Positions 24,997 through 35,455 of a stretch of 64,000 nucleotides of DNA are shown piece by piece (the stretch's first letter is position 1; each line of letters opens with the position of its first letter). Origin of the DNA: Collybiopsis luxurians FD-317 M1 (taxonomy: Eukaryota > Basidiomycota > Agaricomycetes > Agaricales > Omphalotaceae); the NCBI GenBank assembly GCA_000827265.1, contig KN834749.1, forward strand, positions 175,500 to 239,499, given 5' to 3'. A model generated the notes under the pieces. The model was not told the origin of the DNA. It made no database searches and saw only the letters and a list, made by a program, of their open reading frames with translations. A program made the position numbers and the translations under genes.

Positions 24997-27645
24997 ATGT
25001 ACCAAGTGAGTTTGCTTTCTGTCGTGTGCACTTGATTTTGGTATTCATCGGATCATCGTTAGCAATCCAACCTGTCCTTCACTTCGTTCACCAGCGATGA
25101 AATCCTATGGCTTGACGCCGAGGCGATGATTCTTCAAGACTCCAACGTCACAAATAATCCCGCTCCTTCAAGCACTGATACAATTGTCCGTAGCTTCGCA
25201 GATCGCTTATTCACCCTTCTTACTCTCAGCTAAACAGCATTCCACCACGAGCCGTAGCTCGTCTATGACAACCCGCCCCAGGACCACGTCCAAACGCCCC
25301 CATTACCAACGATCTACAAAGTCTAGCAGCGCAAAGGCCGTAAACCGTATGTCTGGATCCTTCAACAGGCGTCATTCGCGTTCCAACTTTAATCACACCA
25401 TCGTACGTCTTCGTTGACAACCTATAACTTGGAATTTAAGTTGTTGATTAATTAACAGTCTCCGTCCACCTCGTCCACGCCACTCAGTCCCATTGGCAGT
25501 CCAAAACTAGCTGTTAGTGCATCCCTTCCAATAAAGTCACCACCCCGTCTCGCAAAACGCACAGCCTCGTATTCTTCCACGTATGGAAGTTCTCCGGGCT
25601 CGGAATGGATCTACCGTCGTCCTAAATCTCCTTCTGCGTCTTCACCTCCTCGCACCCCTGTCATTCAATACACTCGCCGGACAGCCTCGGATTCGACTTG
25701 CACTCCTTCTCCTGCCTCCACGGCGGAGAACAGTAGATGCGTAACTCCCACTCTGACTACGTACAGATCAGGTCTAGCTGCTAGCTATTTCCCAGATGTG
25801 TCTACAAGCTGTTTAAATGCTAGTTCTTCCAGTCTACCTGCCCATCTTCTTAATAGCAGCTTCGATCCCAACGGTAACGGCAGTGGGAGTAGTATCGGCA
25901 GTATCGGCAGTATCGGTGTCTTGGTTCCTTCCTCTTTCGGTTTTAATTCCTCCGTCTCGAGTCTCTCACGTCAACCGTCGTCGACGTCTTCAAGTCCGTC
26001 TAAAGGTTCTTTGGCGAATGAAAAACCTCCGGGTCTTTTTTGGACTTCAATTTTCCATTCACGGTCTGGAGTTGATTCGATATCTGAGGAATCAGGTTCT
26101 AGAATAAGCCGTCTCACTTTGGGTAGATCAAAATCAGCCAAGAAACAATCACATCTGCAACCGTCGAGTCCGCTGGCTGTCCGCACTACCGCCGCTATTC
26201 CATCCATTTGGTCCGGCGCCAACGTTGAGGGTGCAAATGGGGCAAGTCCAAAACGACGAAAGGCCCGAGGGAGTTTGAAAGAGTTGGGTATTTCTCGAAT
26301 ACCAGTTTCGACTCGTATTCCCGGATCGCCAACATCTCCCACTTCCTCGCCCGCGCCGCCGCCACCTATATATAGCACACCAGTGAAGAGAATACCTTCG
26401 CATTCGCGTTCGGAATCCATGTCCTCTGCAACTTCGTCTACCACCTCTTCGGCTGCATTTTCGAATTCAGCATCGTCATTATCATCCGCTTCACATTCTT
26501 CGCCTCCCTCGACCCCCGTTTCTCCCACATTACCTGGCTTTAGTCAGAACAATAAGGTGAAGAAATTTCATCCTAAATTTGAGCCTCACCACAGGGTCAT
26601 AGTAGAAGTCGTCGAAGACGATGACTGTTCTCATATGGATGCTCAAAGGCGGAAATCCCCATCCCCTACGAAATCCATACTGGCTTCGCGGACCGAAACC
26701 CCCCAAGGCTCGAACACGTCTCTGTCAGACTTGCCTGACAGTCTCGGAAGGAAAAACCAGCGCAAGGACAGTGTGAGCACTACCGTCAGCAGCAACAAGT
26801 CTGTGAAATTCGCCGAACAACCCACAGTGCACTACGCCAGCGCGATATACGAGTCGTGGGATGGAATGAGCGGCGTAGGTCCCTTTGACTACGATATGGG
26901 TATCGACGTGGGAGGGATGGATATGGATGAAGACGCAGGCCTGAGCGAAGAAACTGCCCAGCCACACACGTTCAATCTCCGTTCCCATCCCTACGCCGCG
27001 AGCGATCTCAACCTTCCCGCAGGGGCGGACAGCGACTCTGATCTCGCCGCAGACGAGGCAAAGGACACTGTCTCTGCTCATTTGGAAGATTTTAATTCCC
27101 GTTTGGCACATGCTCGCGCACAGCGTGCGGCGCAAGAGCAAACGCCAACGTTCACACTTCAATTACACCGGGAGGACAGTTGTGTCACTCCAACCCCCGA
27201 TCGAGGTAGGGAGCGAACGTCGAGTGGCAGTACCGGTACTGGCACGCTGAGAAGCTTTACTTCTCTCAAACGTAAGAACTCCTCTGCTTCGAGTACGACT
27301 AGCTCGGTTTCAAAACGTGCGCCATCGACTTCCCCTTCAAGGTCGATCACTCCTCGACCCATGATATCCGGGCCTTATGCTCTGGGTTCTTTGCAGGCTC
27401 ACCCTCATCATCCTGGATCATCTCCGCAACAGATACCAATCGCAGCAGGATTGGATTGCAATACAGATGCCCCTATGGGATTGAGAAGTGCTGGATTAAG
27501 AAGCGCGCCCTCACTGGAGAGTTTCAAGAGTGGAAAGAGTGGAAAGAGCATGAGAAGTCTGAAGAGCCTCCCAGAGAGGGGTTTGAGAGGGATGAAGGAA
27601 ATGAGGGACTGGTTCAAGGGTAGAGTGACCGTCAGTGCGATATAG
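24997..27645 (+). CDS. Uncharacterised Ser/Thr/Pro-rich protein
   Basis: Translation appears to start with a 9-nt exon (MYQ) followed by a GTGAGT intron. Next come exons giving QSNLSFTSFTSDEILWLDA, then HSTTSRSSSMTTRPRTTSK, then, from about 25459, a long exon to the TAG at 27645. The protein is some 800 residues, extremely Ser/Pro/Thr-rich and probably mostly disordered. Recognisable spots are a short acidic/basic region around 26580-26640 (KKFHPKFEPHHRVIVEV), the segment SVKFAEQPTVHYASAIYESW, and a basic C-terminus (SLKSLPERGLRGMKEM, then DWFKGRV). I do not recognise the family. Many SP/TP sites suggest heavy phosphorylation, possibly by CDKs (inference). Confidence 0.75.
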
Positions 27646-27853
27646 TATCTTGGATCAACGCTGGACGGAATTTCTTGAAACACGGATTCCACTTCACAAA
27701 GGATTTTTTTTTCCTCTTCTACTTTCTACTTTGGGGGGTTTCACTCGGGCATTTGAAGTATTTAACTAAGTAATATATTGGCTACATATTCTCGATTCTT
27801 GATAGACAGTAATGGATACAGATGCACAGTCAAACCCGACGTGAAATCACTCT

Positions 27854-28638
27854 TTAATCTTCTTCGTGATCTAAATCTCCTTCTACGCCGACACCTTCAC
27901 CTGTGTCGTCGAAAACCATTTCATCTCCGACCCCGGCGTCCATGTCATTTTCTGTATACTGCAGGCTTGAGTCTATATTAAAGGAGAAGGATTCAGTGGC
28001 AGTAGCTTGGATTGGAGGTTGAGCCAAAGGCGCCTCTGTCAAGGACTCTGCAACTCTGGCACAAATCACGTCGGCATCGTCACTCAGGCGATCTTCCATT
28101 TCTTCCACAATCTGTATATTGATGAGAAAGAGGCCGTAGACGAAAAACACGTAAAACTCACAGTGTAGATTTCTACCGGTTGCGTAGGTGCAAGATTCAC
28201 TATCTGCAGTTTCTCGCCCTTGGTAAGATCGTAGCTTGCCAAATCTTTCACGAGTCGCGTGATCCCATCGGCAGTTTGAGAGGAGGTAGGTAGATAGTCA
28301 CTGGCGAGATACTGGATGGCCTGGTTATAGGCATTTTAGCGGACAGCGACGAAACTAGATTAACGAGTTACACACACTTCGACTTGGATTGTCCGAACAT
28401 TTTCACTGACTTGCACTGGCGTTGGATTCGACGAGGGGGACAGACCAGAAGCTTCTTCTTCCTTTTTGATACGAATCGCAGTTTTTGTACGCGCCAAATG
28501 ATCGCTCTCGAGTTGGCGTAAAAGCTCGAGGACCTCGTAATTGGATAGCAGGGCAGATCGAGAGTTGATTACCTGTCAGAAAATGATCTAATTAACAAAG
28601 AAAAAAAGGGAGGCGAAATCCAAGGAACCGACCTCCAT
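27854..28638 (-). CDS. RPC17: RNA polymerase III subunit RPC9 (Rpc17/CRCP)
   Basis: A small subunit of the Pol III stalk that contacts initiation factor TFIIIB. The first coding exon is only ATGGAG (28633-28638); the second starts with VINSRSALLSNYEVLELL, the family hallmark, followed by QLESDHLARTKTAIRIK. Later exons contain AIQYLASDYLPTSS, LTKGEKLQIVNLAPTQPVEI and, after the last intron, VEEMEDRLSDDADVICARV. The C-terminus is an acidic extension ending DHEED. The Rpb4-like (HRDC-like) domain is complete. A tRNA-Thr gene on the same strand ends 43 bp upstream of the start codon, so the core promoter or 5' UTR must overlap or abut a Pol III transcription unit. Confidence 0.92.
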
Positions 28639-28673
28639 GAATAAAGAAGAGAAGGATACATACAATCACGTGG

Positions 28674-28678
28674 AAAAA
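28674..28678 (-). terminator. Pol III oligo-T terminator of tRNA-Thr
   Basis: Read on the minus strand, the tRNA 3' end is followed after three bases by TCTTTTTCC. The five-T run is a normal RNA polymerase III stop signal and lies between the tRNA and the RPC9 start codon. Confidence 0.75.
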
Positions 28679-28681
28679 GAT

Positions 28682-28762
28682 TCCTTCTAGCCGACTTGAA
28701 CGACTGACCTCGTCATAACATGGACTACTAGTGACGCGCTCTACCAACTGAGCTAAGAAGGA
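28682..28762 (-). tRNA. tRNA-Thr (anticodon AGT) with a 9-nt intron
   Basis: On the minus strand the sequence folds as a cloverleaf. The acceptor stem is TCCTTCT/AGAAGGA (7 bp) and the D arm is GCTC-AGTTGGTA-GAGC. The anticodon stem CGTCA/TGACG is followed by loop CTAGTA, a 9-nt insertion (GTCCATGTT) and A38. The T arm is AGTCG-TTCAAGT-CGGCT. The intron sits just 3' of position 37, the canonical place for nuclear tRNA introns. Both internal promoter boxes are present (A box TTAGCTCAGTTGG, B box around GTTCAAGTC). AGT (read as inosine-GT) decodes Thr ACU/ACC/ACA. The intron border could shift by one base. Confidence 0.9.
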
Positions 28763-28829
28763 TCTCATATTTCGTTTGCCTTAGTTTAGATGTATTCTCT
28801 TCCGAGAGGCTATCATCCTTTGCTCTCCA

Positions 28830-29183
28830 ATGACTCGTACCCTCTTCGCAGTTCTCTCGAAAATAAAGGAATCTAATTTGGCCAGGCAGAACTCGAAGCG
28901 TTCCCTTCCCTCGATCTCTCTAGATGCTACGAAGGGTGGTATTATCCAGCCTAGGAACAACAAGCCTTTCAAAGAGCGGAAACGGTTCTTGGAGAATAGC
29001 TCTCGCCCTGTACCCAACATGCTCCCAGGTTCCCATCGAGGATTTTTACAGTACTTCGTAGGCAGGACACATTCCGGCAATTGCAAGTACTTGAAAACTG
29101 TATATATGCGTCGTGCTCAACACCCTGCTTCAGAGCTCAGATCCTACAAGTTCAAAGACCAAGACATAGTCGTCGTGGCTTGA
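28830..29183 (+). CDS. Possible small basic protein, unrecognised
   Basis: An uninterrupted ATG-initiated frame of 117 codons starts 67 bp from the 5' end of the tRNA-Thr gene and runs divergently from it. The product is basic (many Lys/Arg/Asn), begins MTRTLFAVLSKIKESNLAR and ends KFKDQDIVVVA. It has no membrane segment or motif I know. The basic, short nature would suit a mitochondrial ribosomal or other organellar protein, but I cannot support that. An overlapping 101-codon frame on the minus strand makes chance a real alternative. Confidence 0.35.
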   Translation: MTRTLFAVLSKIKESNLARQNSKRSLPSISLDATKGGIIQPRNNKPFKERKRFLENSSRPVPNMLPGSHRGFLQYFVGRTHSGNCKYLKTVYMRRAQHPASELRSYKFKDQDIVVVA

Positions 29184-29514
29184 CCCAGGTAAAACATACA
29201 GTTTTTTGTGAACGAGAATAATTTTCGTCAAAGCGAGCAGGGTCGAGAACGACTTGCTATAACATATGTAAACTACATAACTGGTATTAATATGCACATG
29301 TAAATCAAGGAATATGTGAGCAGTTTCATGCAGATGTCAACAGCTGAAGGTACAATTCAACATTGGCATACAGAAAAGACATAAAAATTCAAGAAATTGA
29401 AGAGCAGTCGAATCGAATAAGTTAAGACAATAATGCAAACGTTGTATGTAGAGTGAATAAAAAACGTGCTGACAATAAAAATAAAAAAAAAGGAGAAAAG
29501 AATCATCGTCGTCG
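29184..29514. other. AT-rich intergenic region
   Basis: Between the small basic ORF and the stop codon of the next minus-strand gene lie about 330 AT-rich bases with several possible poly-A signals (for example AATAAA-like stretches near 29455-29490). I see no gene or structured element here. Confidence 0.5.
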
Positions 29515-31166
29515 TCATCTACCCGCTACATCGCTGACACGGGTAGTAGATATATGGAGAACCGGTCGCTGAACTTTTGGTTTTGTGGCAGAAAACTTGT
29601 CAACCAGTGCAGAGGGAAGAGGGTCAATGTACCTCGGGACGGTCGTTCCAAATATTCGTTGCTTCGGTTCCGGGGTACAAGAGGTACCACAAATCGTTGT
29701 GTCTGGAAGAATCGTGAAGTAGTAAGCCCCGTCTCCAGGGTCGTGTGTAGTTGGGGGGGGAGGACCATCGCGATTGCCGGCGTTGTGGGTCGCTGATACA
29801 AAGTATTCATCCGTTGCATGCCTCCGTGTCGGACCATAGGAATACAATCCCAATGAACTTCCTACCATTGTTTGAGCCCTCGCAGGATCTTCAGGACGGA
29901 TCTCATCTCCGTTGGCATCGAGCATGACTGCACATATCAAGTTAGCTGCAGACCTCGCGTTCGGCTGGATTACTCACACTGGCTCGAACCTCCTGGCATT
30001 TGTATAGTGTTATCTCTATTGTAGCCAGTCCTTACCACCTCTGATTCGTGGTGCATCTGAACAGGACTAGACGTAAACAATAGGTCTTGATCCGCTCTAC
30101 CATCCCACCCCATTCGGACTTGAAATGGATAATGATCTTCAAGCGCCCGCTGCTGCTCCTCATTAATGGATTGCATTCGTTCATCGTGAACGTAACTCGT
30201 CGGTTCTTCAAATAACAGAGGGGGATTTGAAAGCGTTGAAGAAGGGGTGGGAAAATTTTGTACGGGGAAATTGGACAGTAAGGAAAGTCTACTCTGCGTG
30301 GACGTTGCTGAGGAAAGATTTGTCGAAGGATTCGAGCTCTGGCGTGACCGCGAGGTCCTATTGGATCTCGAATTGGTGTGACGAGCAGATGACTCCGCAC
30401 TAGAGGATGCTGAAGCACCCACTGCATCTAGACTGCGAGAAACTCGGTTCTCAACCTCTTGGCGAAGTTGATCGAGCGAAATCTCGACCCGACGAGCAAA
30501 TGCTGGTTCCGACCGGCGAAGCCTTGTGCGACTAGCGTATTCAAAATCTCGTTCTATGACTGTGGGAAGTCTATGGGGTCCATCCGGTGAAGAATTATGT
30601 GTAATGGTATCTCGTGCTGACTCTCGAGTAGCAGCCCCGAAAATGCGTCGGCCCAGTTCGGTGTTAGGGTCATCCGATGACTCTCTTCGCCGCAGTGGTT
30701 GGGTAACGGTGTCCAGCAGCCGATGAGGGAGAAGTCTTTGACGAGGGGGGCTGAGGGGAGATGCAAAACTCAGCGGAGACTGAGCGGATGAAGGGTGAGA
30801 AGATGAAGGAGTAACGGATGTATCAAGAGGATACATGTGGGCAGCAGCAGCGCGCAATAAATGAGAACGAGCCCGGCTTCTGTCCCTTTCTCGATCCGCC
30901 TCTGGCCCACGAGATTCGAACTGCCTTAACCGCTCGCGGGTGTCTGCTGGAATAACCGTCCTTATCCTCTCCAGGTCATCCTGGTATCCTTCATGACCCG
31001 TAAGAAGTATAGCTTCATGACCTGGGCTGATTCTGTTCGCTTGTTCTTGTAGAATATCCCTCCTTAAATTACGAATACGTTCAAAAGCCTGATCTAGTCT
31101 CTGGATTGTAGTCTGAAGTGAGGAATCTGCATCTTCTGTACTCTCGGGCATGTTGGTAGAAGACAT
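29515..31166 (-). CDS. Uncharacterised Ser/Arg-rich protein
   Basis: Two exons joined by one short intron (about 29933-29983) give roughly 530 residues. The first exon (MSSTNMPESTEDADSSLQTT) contains a predicted helical, coiled-coil-like N-terminus (TIQRLDQAFERIRNLRRDIL). A long Ser/Arg/Pro-rich disordered region follows. The second exon is better ordered: FMLDANGDEIRPEDPARAQT, then YYFTILPDTTICG and FGTTVPRYIDPLP, ending VSDVAGR. The compact, non-repetitive C-terminus looks like the conserved part. I do not recognise the family and assign no function. Confidence 0.7.
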
Positions 31167-31395
31167 CTCTAGATCAAAGTCCAGATTTCGGACTTGATAT
31201 AGGAACAGCCGTAGGTAGTCGAAAGATTCACGAGAGTATCAGGTGAAGGGGACCAATACGAGTTTTCTGATATTTCTACAGGCTGAAGCTAGAACTGTAC
31301 AATGAGATGAGTTCAGCAGTATAAGGACCAAAGCAATCTTGCTTACGCCGCCGTCTTGCAAATCTACAAAGAGTTGAACACCCAGCACTTTTTAG

Positions 31396-31635
31396 ATGAG
31401 CGTAGCCACCCGAGCTCAACACCCGATGAAGGAGAGGGTCGTCGCGGAAGTACAGAAACAAGCCAACAAGCCTGGAAACAAACTCCAGACTGATTCCCGT
31501 AAGCGAGATTATAAATCAGTGGCAGTGATCCATATATTTTATTCAAGTGCCTGTTCCGTGCTTCTCTCCGGTCAAAAAGATCTCCATGCGCGCGTGCGCG
31601 CTCATTGTTATTCGCGTAACTACGTGGAACTTTGA
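31396..31635 (+). CDS. Doubtful small ORF between two minus-strand genes
   Basis: The 500-bp gap between the Ser/Arg-rich gene (starts 31166) and the transporter gene (stop 31668) holds two overlapping plus-strand frames that look somewhat protein-like. One is this 79-codon frame from an ATG (MSVATRAQHPMKERVV), with a hydrophobic stretch VAVIHIFYSSACSVLL that could be a tail anchor. The other is an open frame at 31311-31493 containing SNLAYAAVLQIYKELNTQHF. A GTAAGC donor-like sequence at 31499 suggests splicing is possible. I cannot assemble a convincing complete gene. Confidence 0.2.
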   Translation: MSVATRAQHPMKERVVAEVQKQANKPGNKLQTDSRKRDYKSVAVIHIFYSSACSVLLSGQKDLHARVRAHCYSRNYVEL

Positions 31636-31667
31636 GAGGGGGTGTCTTTATGAGCGGTGCTATCTAT

Positions 31668-33725
31668 CTACGCCTTCATCAACTGTCTAAAAACCGGCTT
31701 TTCGCCGATGTAAAAGAAAGTCAAAATAAACCCAAGCCCAAGTAATCCTATCGCCAACAAGCACAGGGCCATCCATCCTTGTGTTATGTGATCATACATC
31801 TGCCCCCCGATAACGGGACCGACTACCCAAGAAACTCCTTCAACAAGTGCACGTGTTGTATTAGAGAAAAGACCCACTGGCTGAACCAACACCGTACGCC
31901 AAATTAAAGGCTGCATTTACGTGCGCGTCTGGTTGCGATCAAGTTCAAAAAAAAAATAAATCCCGGAATGTCGTTGTTAAGACTTACATCCCACCCCGTC
32001 GATACTTCGGGATACTGCCGCCAACTCTGCCATCAAAGGGGAGAGGGTACCGGATAGTAACAAGCCTGTGGCATTTAAAAGTCAACTGAACGGTAACATG
32101 TTTCGAGATAGTCACGACAGGCACTTGATAGAGCAAACGAGGTGATAAACAGCGCCAAATTCCCGTCGATGATCATCAGGCCCCACCACGGCATGGAAGA
32201 TACAAGAGAGGCGAGGGTAATCCAGCTGGTGCCGTATCGATCAGCAATGTAGCCAGTCAAGGGACCGGCTAGAGCAATTGAGATGAGTGCGAAAATGTCT
32301 GATGAACTGGAAAGCACTTGCAGAAAAATGACGGTATCACGGCTGCCAGAAAAACCAGCCCAACCTTTGAAGAATTGAACCCGAAAGAAGATTGCATGCG
32401 TAAAGGAAGAGTCGGCTCTATACAGGAATACAAGATTCTGTAATACTGATTCATACATCAGTGCCCTCATATTCAGTTACCTTACGCACCCGAAAATCAA
32501 CGTAAGAAAAGTGGCGGTATTTGCTCGAGAGGACTTTGAGAATCGCGTGATCACGGATAGCAAGGAAAGCGGTTGTGTATCTTGAGTTTCTAATGTCTCT
32601 TTCTGGTGATCAGGGGGGGAGTGGTCACCATTGTTTTCTGTATCAGTTTTTCCCGCCGTAGATCTACCAGACATCTCGTTTTCGGAAATGGAAAGGTGAT
32701 CTTGCTTCCAACGGACCGCTTCTTTTTGCTCGATGATCATAAGTCGAACAGTAAGATCTAAAACCGCAGCTATGATTCCGACGATACAAGGACCACGGAA
32801 ACCAAAACGCGAGTATAATGCGCCTCCTACAGGAGGTCCAATGAGCAGCCTATGTACGCTCAAAAGTACGCAAACGTGGAAACTACGGAACTGACCTACC
32901 CTATCGACATACCAGTCATGGATAGACCAAGCTGGCCTATAACGGGTTTCCTTAGGCCCATCTACTCTCATCAAACGAGCAGAGACTCACGGCCAATGAG
33001 ATTTGTCGGAGTCATGTCACATCTGATAGTTTATTCAGCCAAAAAAGTTGATCCAGACAGTTTGACTCACAGAAGTGCGAGCCCAACAACCCAAACCATC
33101 GTTGACCCAATGCCCTGTAGAACGCGAGCCAGACACATTAACCAGTAAACAGGGGCTTCCATGAGCATTATTATTGAACCGATAAGAACAAGGATTCCTA
33201 GCACAAGAGGTGCTTTCCGAGCGCTGTACTTCTCGGAAAACATCGCGACGGGCAAGGTAGCTAGGATCCGGATCAGCGAGAAACGACTAACTCTATACCT
33301 CAATAAGTACTAACAGACAACTAGCCCGGCTGACTATGAAACAACTAAAAGAGAAGATCACCGTGTCCAAGATCTAATGAAAGCTTACGTAGGAAAATAG
33401 CAGCCAGCTGGTCCGAACTGAAATTGCAGTATAGCCTAGTTTTTGCAGTTGAAAAGGTAGCACTGGAACAAAAATTGAATACACGAGTATATCATTTGCC
33501 ACACCTAAGTTCGCAATTCAATGAGCTTAATTTGCCAGTATGAGCCAAAGAAATGGTTAATGACCCAGTCCAACCACAAATGTAACAAACCAGTATGACG
33601 ATCTCCATTTTAAGCCATATGGAGGCGCGTGTCGGGCAGTCCCATCCCTTGCTTGTGTTTCTAGTTGAGCAAAAATGATTAACATATAAGAGCATAGATC
33701 GAATAGCTTTCATCTTACCTTCCAT
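31668..33725 (-). CDS. Major facilitator superfamily transporter (vesicular-amine/DHA1-like)
   Basis: A multi-exon gene for a 12-helix membrane transporter. The first exon is 7 nt (ATGGAAG, then a GTAAGA donor), giving MEETQARDGTARHAPPYGLK after splicing. Helix 1 follows (SSYWFVTFVVGLGVANDILV, then YSIFVPVLPFQLQKLGY). The conserved loop MFSEKYSARKAPLVLG lies after helix 2, and VLQGIGSTMVWVVGLALL is helix 4. A variable hydrophilic central loop follows SIGPPVGGALYSRFGFRGP. The second half contains SPLTGYIADRYG-like residues, reached through a GC-AG intron (32269-32321). It ends EKPVFRQLMKA. The helix 1 and SEKYSARKAPL motifs match fungal MFS proteins related to vesicular monoamine carriers. The substrate cannot be told. 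It is divergent from the FPG gene (100 bp between starts). Confidence 0.85.
32269..32321 (-). other. GC-AG intron in the MFS transporter
   Basis: Read on the minus strand, the 53-nt intron starts GCAAGT (the optimal GC donor) and ends CTCTAG. It joins AVIPSFF to SGPLTGYIADRYG in frame. No GT donor nearby gives the correct frame with any visible acceptor. Confidence 0.7.
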
Positions 33726-33825
33726 GAAAGCTGAACGTGGGCAAGGAAGATGAGAATATGACTCAGCAAACATATGACTCTGACGCAACGCGTTTCATTT
33801 TCGTGCAGCAACATATTCCTCCTGT

Positions 33826-35432
33826 ATGCCAGAACTTCCAGGAAAGTGTTATTTTGCTCAGGTCATGGGCTTCATATATATTAATATGGGGTCTTGTAGA
33901 GGTAGAACGAGCAGTGAAACAAATCAAACGCCTGGGCCAGGGCAAGGTGATTCAGCGAGTAGAAACGACCGAAGACAGCATTGTCTTTTCGGAAACGACG
34001 CATGCTGAATTCGTAAGTGAAGCTTTGAAACCTGGGTCAAATTTGATGATTTGGAACTTGAAAACAAGGCCGAAGAAATAACAGGACGAAGGATCATAGA
34101 TGTTAAACGCTATGGTGATGCTAACGCTTACAAGCGGGCGCCCCGCAACCGTGGCTGATTTTCATTTTACAGGAAAGAATTTCTATCTGGAGCTTAGCGG
34201 AAAGGGGAAGCATCCGGTTATGCACTTCGGAATGACTGGAATGCTCCAGGTATTTTCAATGATTTCGTTGCTCCCGACCGCGGTCTTATCATAATAACAG
34301 GTCAAAGGAGAGATTGCAACGTACTATAAGGAAACGCCGAAGAGCGCCTCTACTGCCTGGCCTCCTCGATTCATGAAGGTGCTACCAGTGCTTTCAAGTG
34401 AACCAATCAAGTCCTGAACTACTCGTGTTCCTAGTTCATTATTCATGTACAAGACGAAACTACCGACGAAACTGTTGAAATTGCCTTTCTGGACGCGCGA
34501 AGACTGGGTAGAATCCGTCTCCGCAATGACCCAGCTAAAGAATCTCCGATCTCTGAACTTGGGTTCGATCCCATCTTGAGTATGCCTGCCTTGGACGTGT
34601 TCCAACCTCTAGTTCAAAAACGGAGCTGTCCCATCAAAGCGCTTCTTTTAGATCAGTCCTTCAGTGCGGGAGTTGGTAACTGGGTGGCAGGTAAATCTCT
34701 AGTCGTTCCGTTCAAGTTTCGGCTCAATCTAGTTTGTGCAGATGAGATCCTATATCACGCCCGTGTACATCCCGAACAAAGATGCAACACGCTGACCGAG
34801 AATCAAATCCAAAATCTTCATCATCACACAAAACTCGTGTGTGAGACTGCTGTCTCAGTAGATGCTGATGACACGAAGTTTCCGGATAACTGGCTATTCA
34901 AACATAGATGGGTGAGTCAAGATCGTCTTCGGGTTAAGGTCTTCTGAGCATTTTCCTCTAGGGAAAAGGCAAGAAAGCAAAGGCAGCTTCATTGAAATTG
35001 GTGGGTATGCTTGCGGATCGAGATACAATGGAATGCTGACCTCTGCTGCATCAAGCCTTCCGGTGAGCCCGCAACCATTAAATGGTTGACAGTAGGTGGA
35101 CGGACATCCGCATATGTCGCAGAATTGCAGCAACTTTTGAATCAGGCATCAAAGCCCTCAGCAAAGAAACACTCAAGCCGCTCAGCTTTAATGGTTGATG
35201 TATGTCTGCCATCCTGATGTCGATATCTATGTCGCTGAAGATTTAGCAGGGAGAAAGTGGAGATGATCTACCATCATTGACGGAATCGGACTCGGAAGTC
35301 CCTCCACCGTCGAAAAAGCGGGTGCGTGTAGTTGAGCATTATACCCTCAGTCTTGCCCTCACACCGCTACAGAGATCAATGAGCGAGCTGCCGAGAGTAG
35401 CCAGGCCAAGGAGAAAGCAAAAGGCGAAGTAG
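33826..35432 (+). CDS. FPG1: Formamidopyrimidine-DNA glycosylase (FPG/MutM family)
   Basis: A base-excision repair enzyme that removes oxidised purines and nicks the strand. The first exon encodes MPELP, so the catalytic N-terminal Pro and the following Glu are present, and the next exon continues VERAVKQIKRLGQGKV. The lysine motif RYGKNFYLEL, HFGMTGMLQ, the helix-two-turn-helix (LLLDQSFSAGVGNWVADEIL) and a zincless finger (TIKWLTVGGRTSAYVAELQ) all follow. The zincless finger is the form typical of plant and fungal FPG. The C-terminus is a basic tail (ELPRVARPRRKQKAK). About eight short introns are needed. The first is odd: keeping MPELP-E-VERAV requires a donor that reads GA, not GT, at 33842. 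Its stop is 23 bp from that of UTP5 (tail-to-tail). Confidence 0.88.
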
Positions 35433-35455
35433 ATTAGAAGGTCAATAAAGATAGA

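Noticed and set aside
25971..26528. 185-codon acidic minus-strand ORF
   Set aside because: It is antisense to the Ser-rich coding exon; serine codons read backwards give Glu/Asp/Gly-rich frames.
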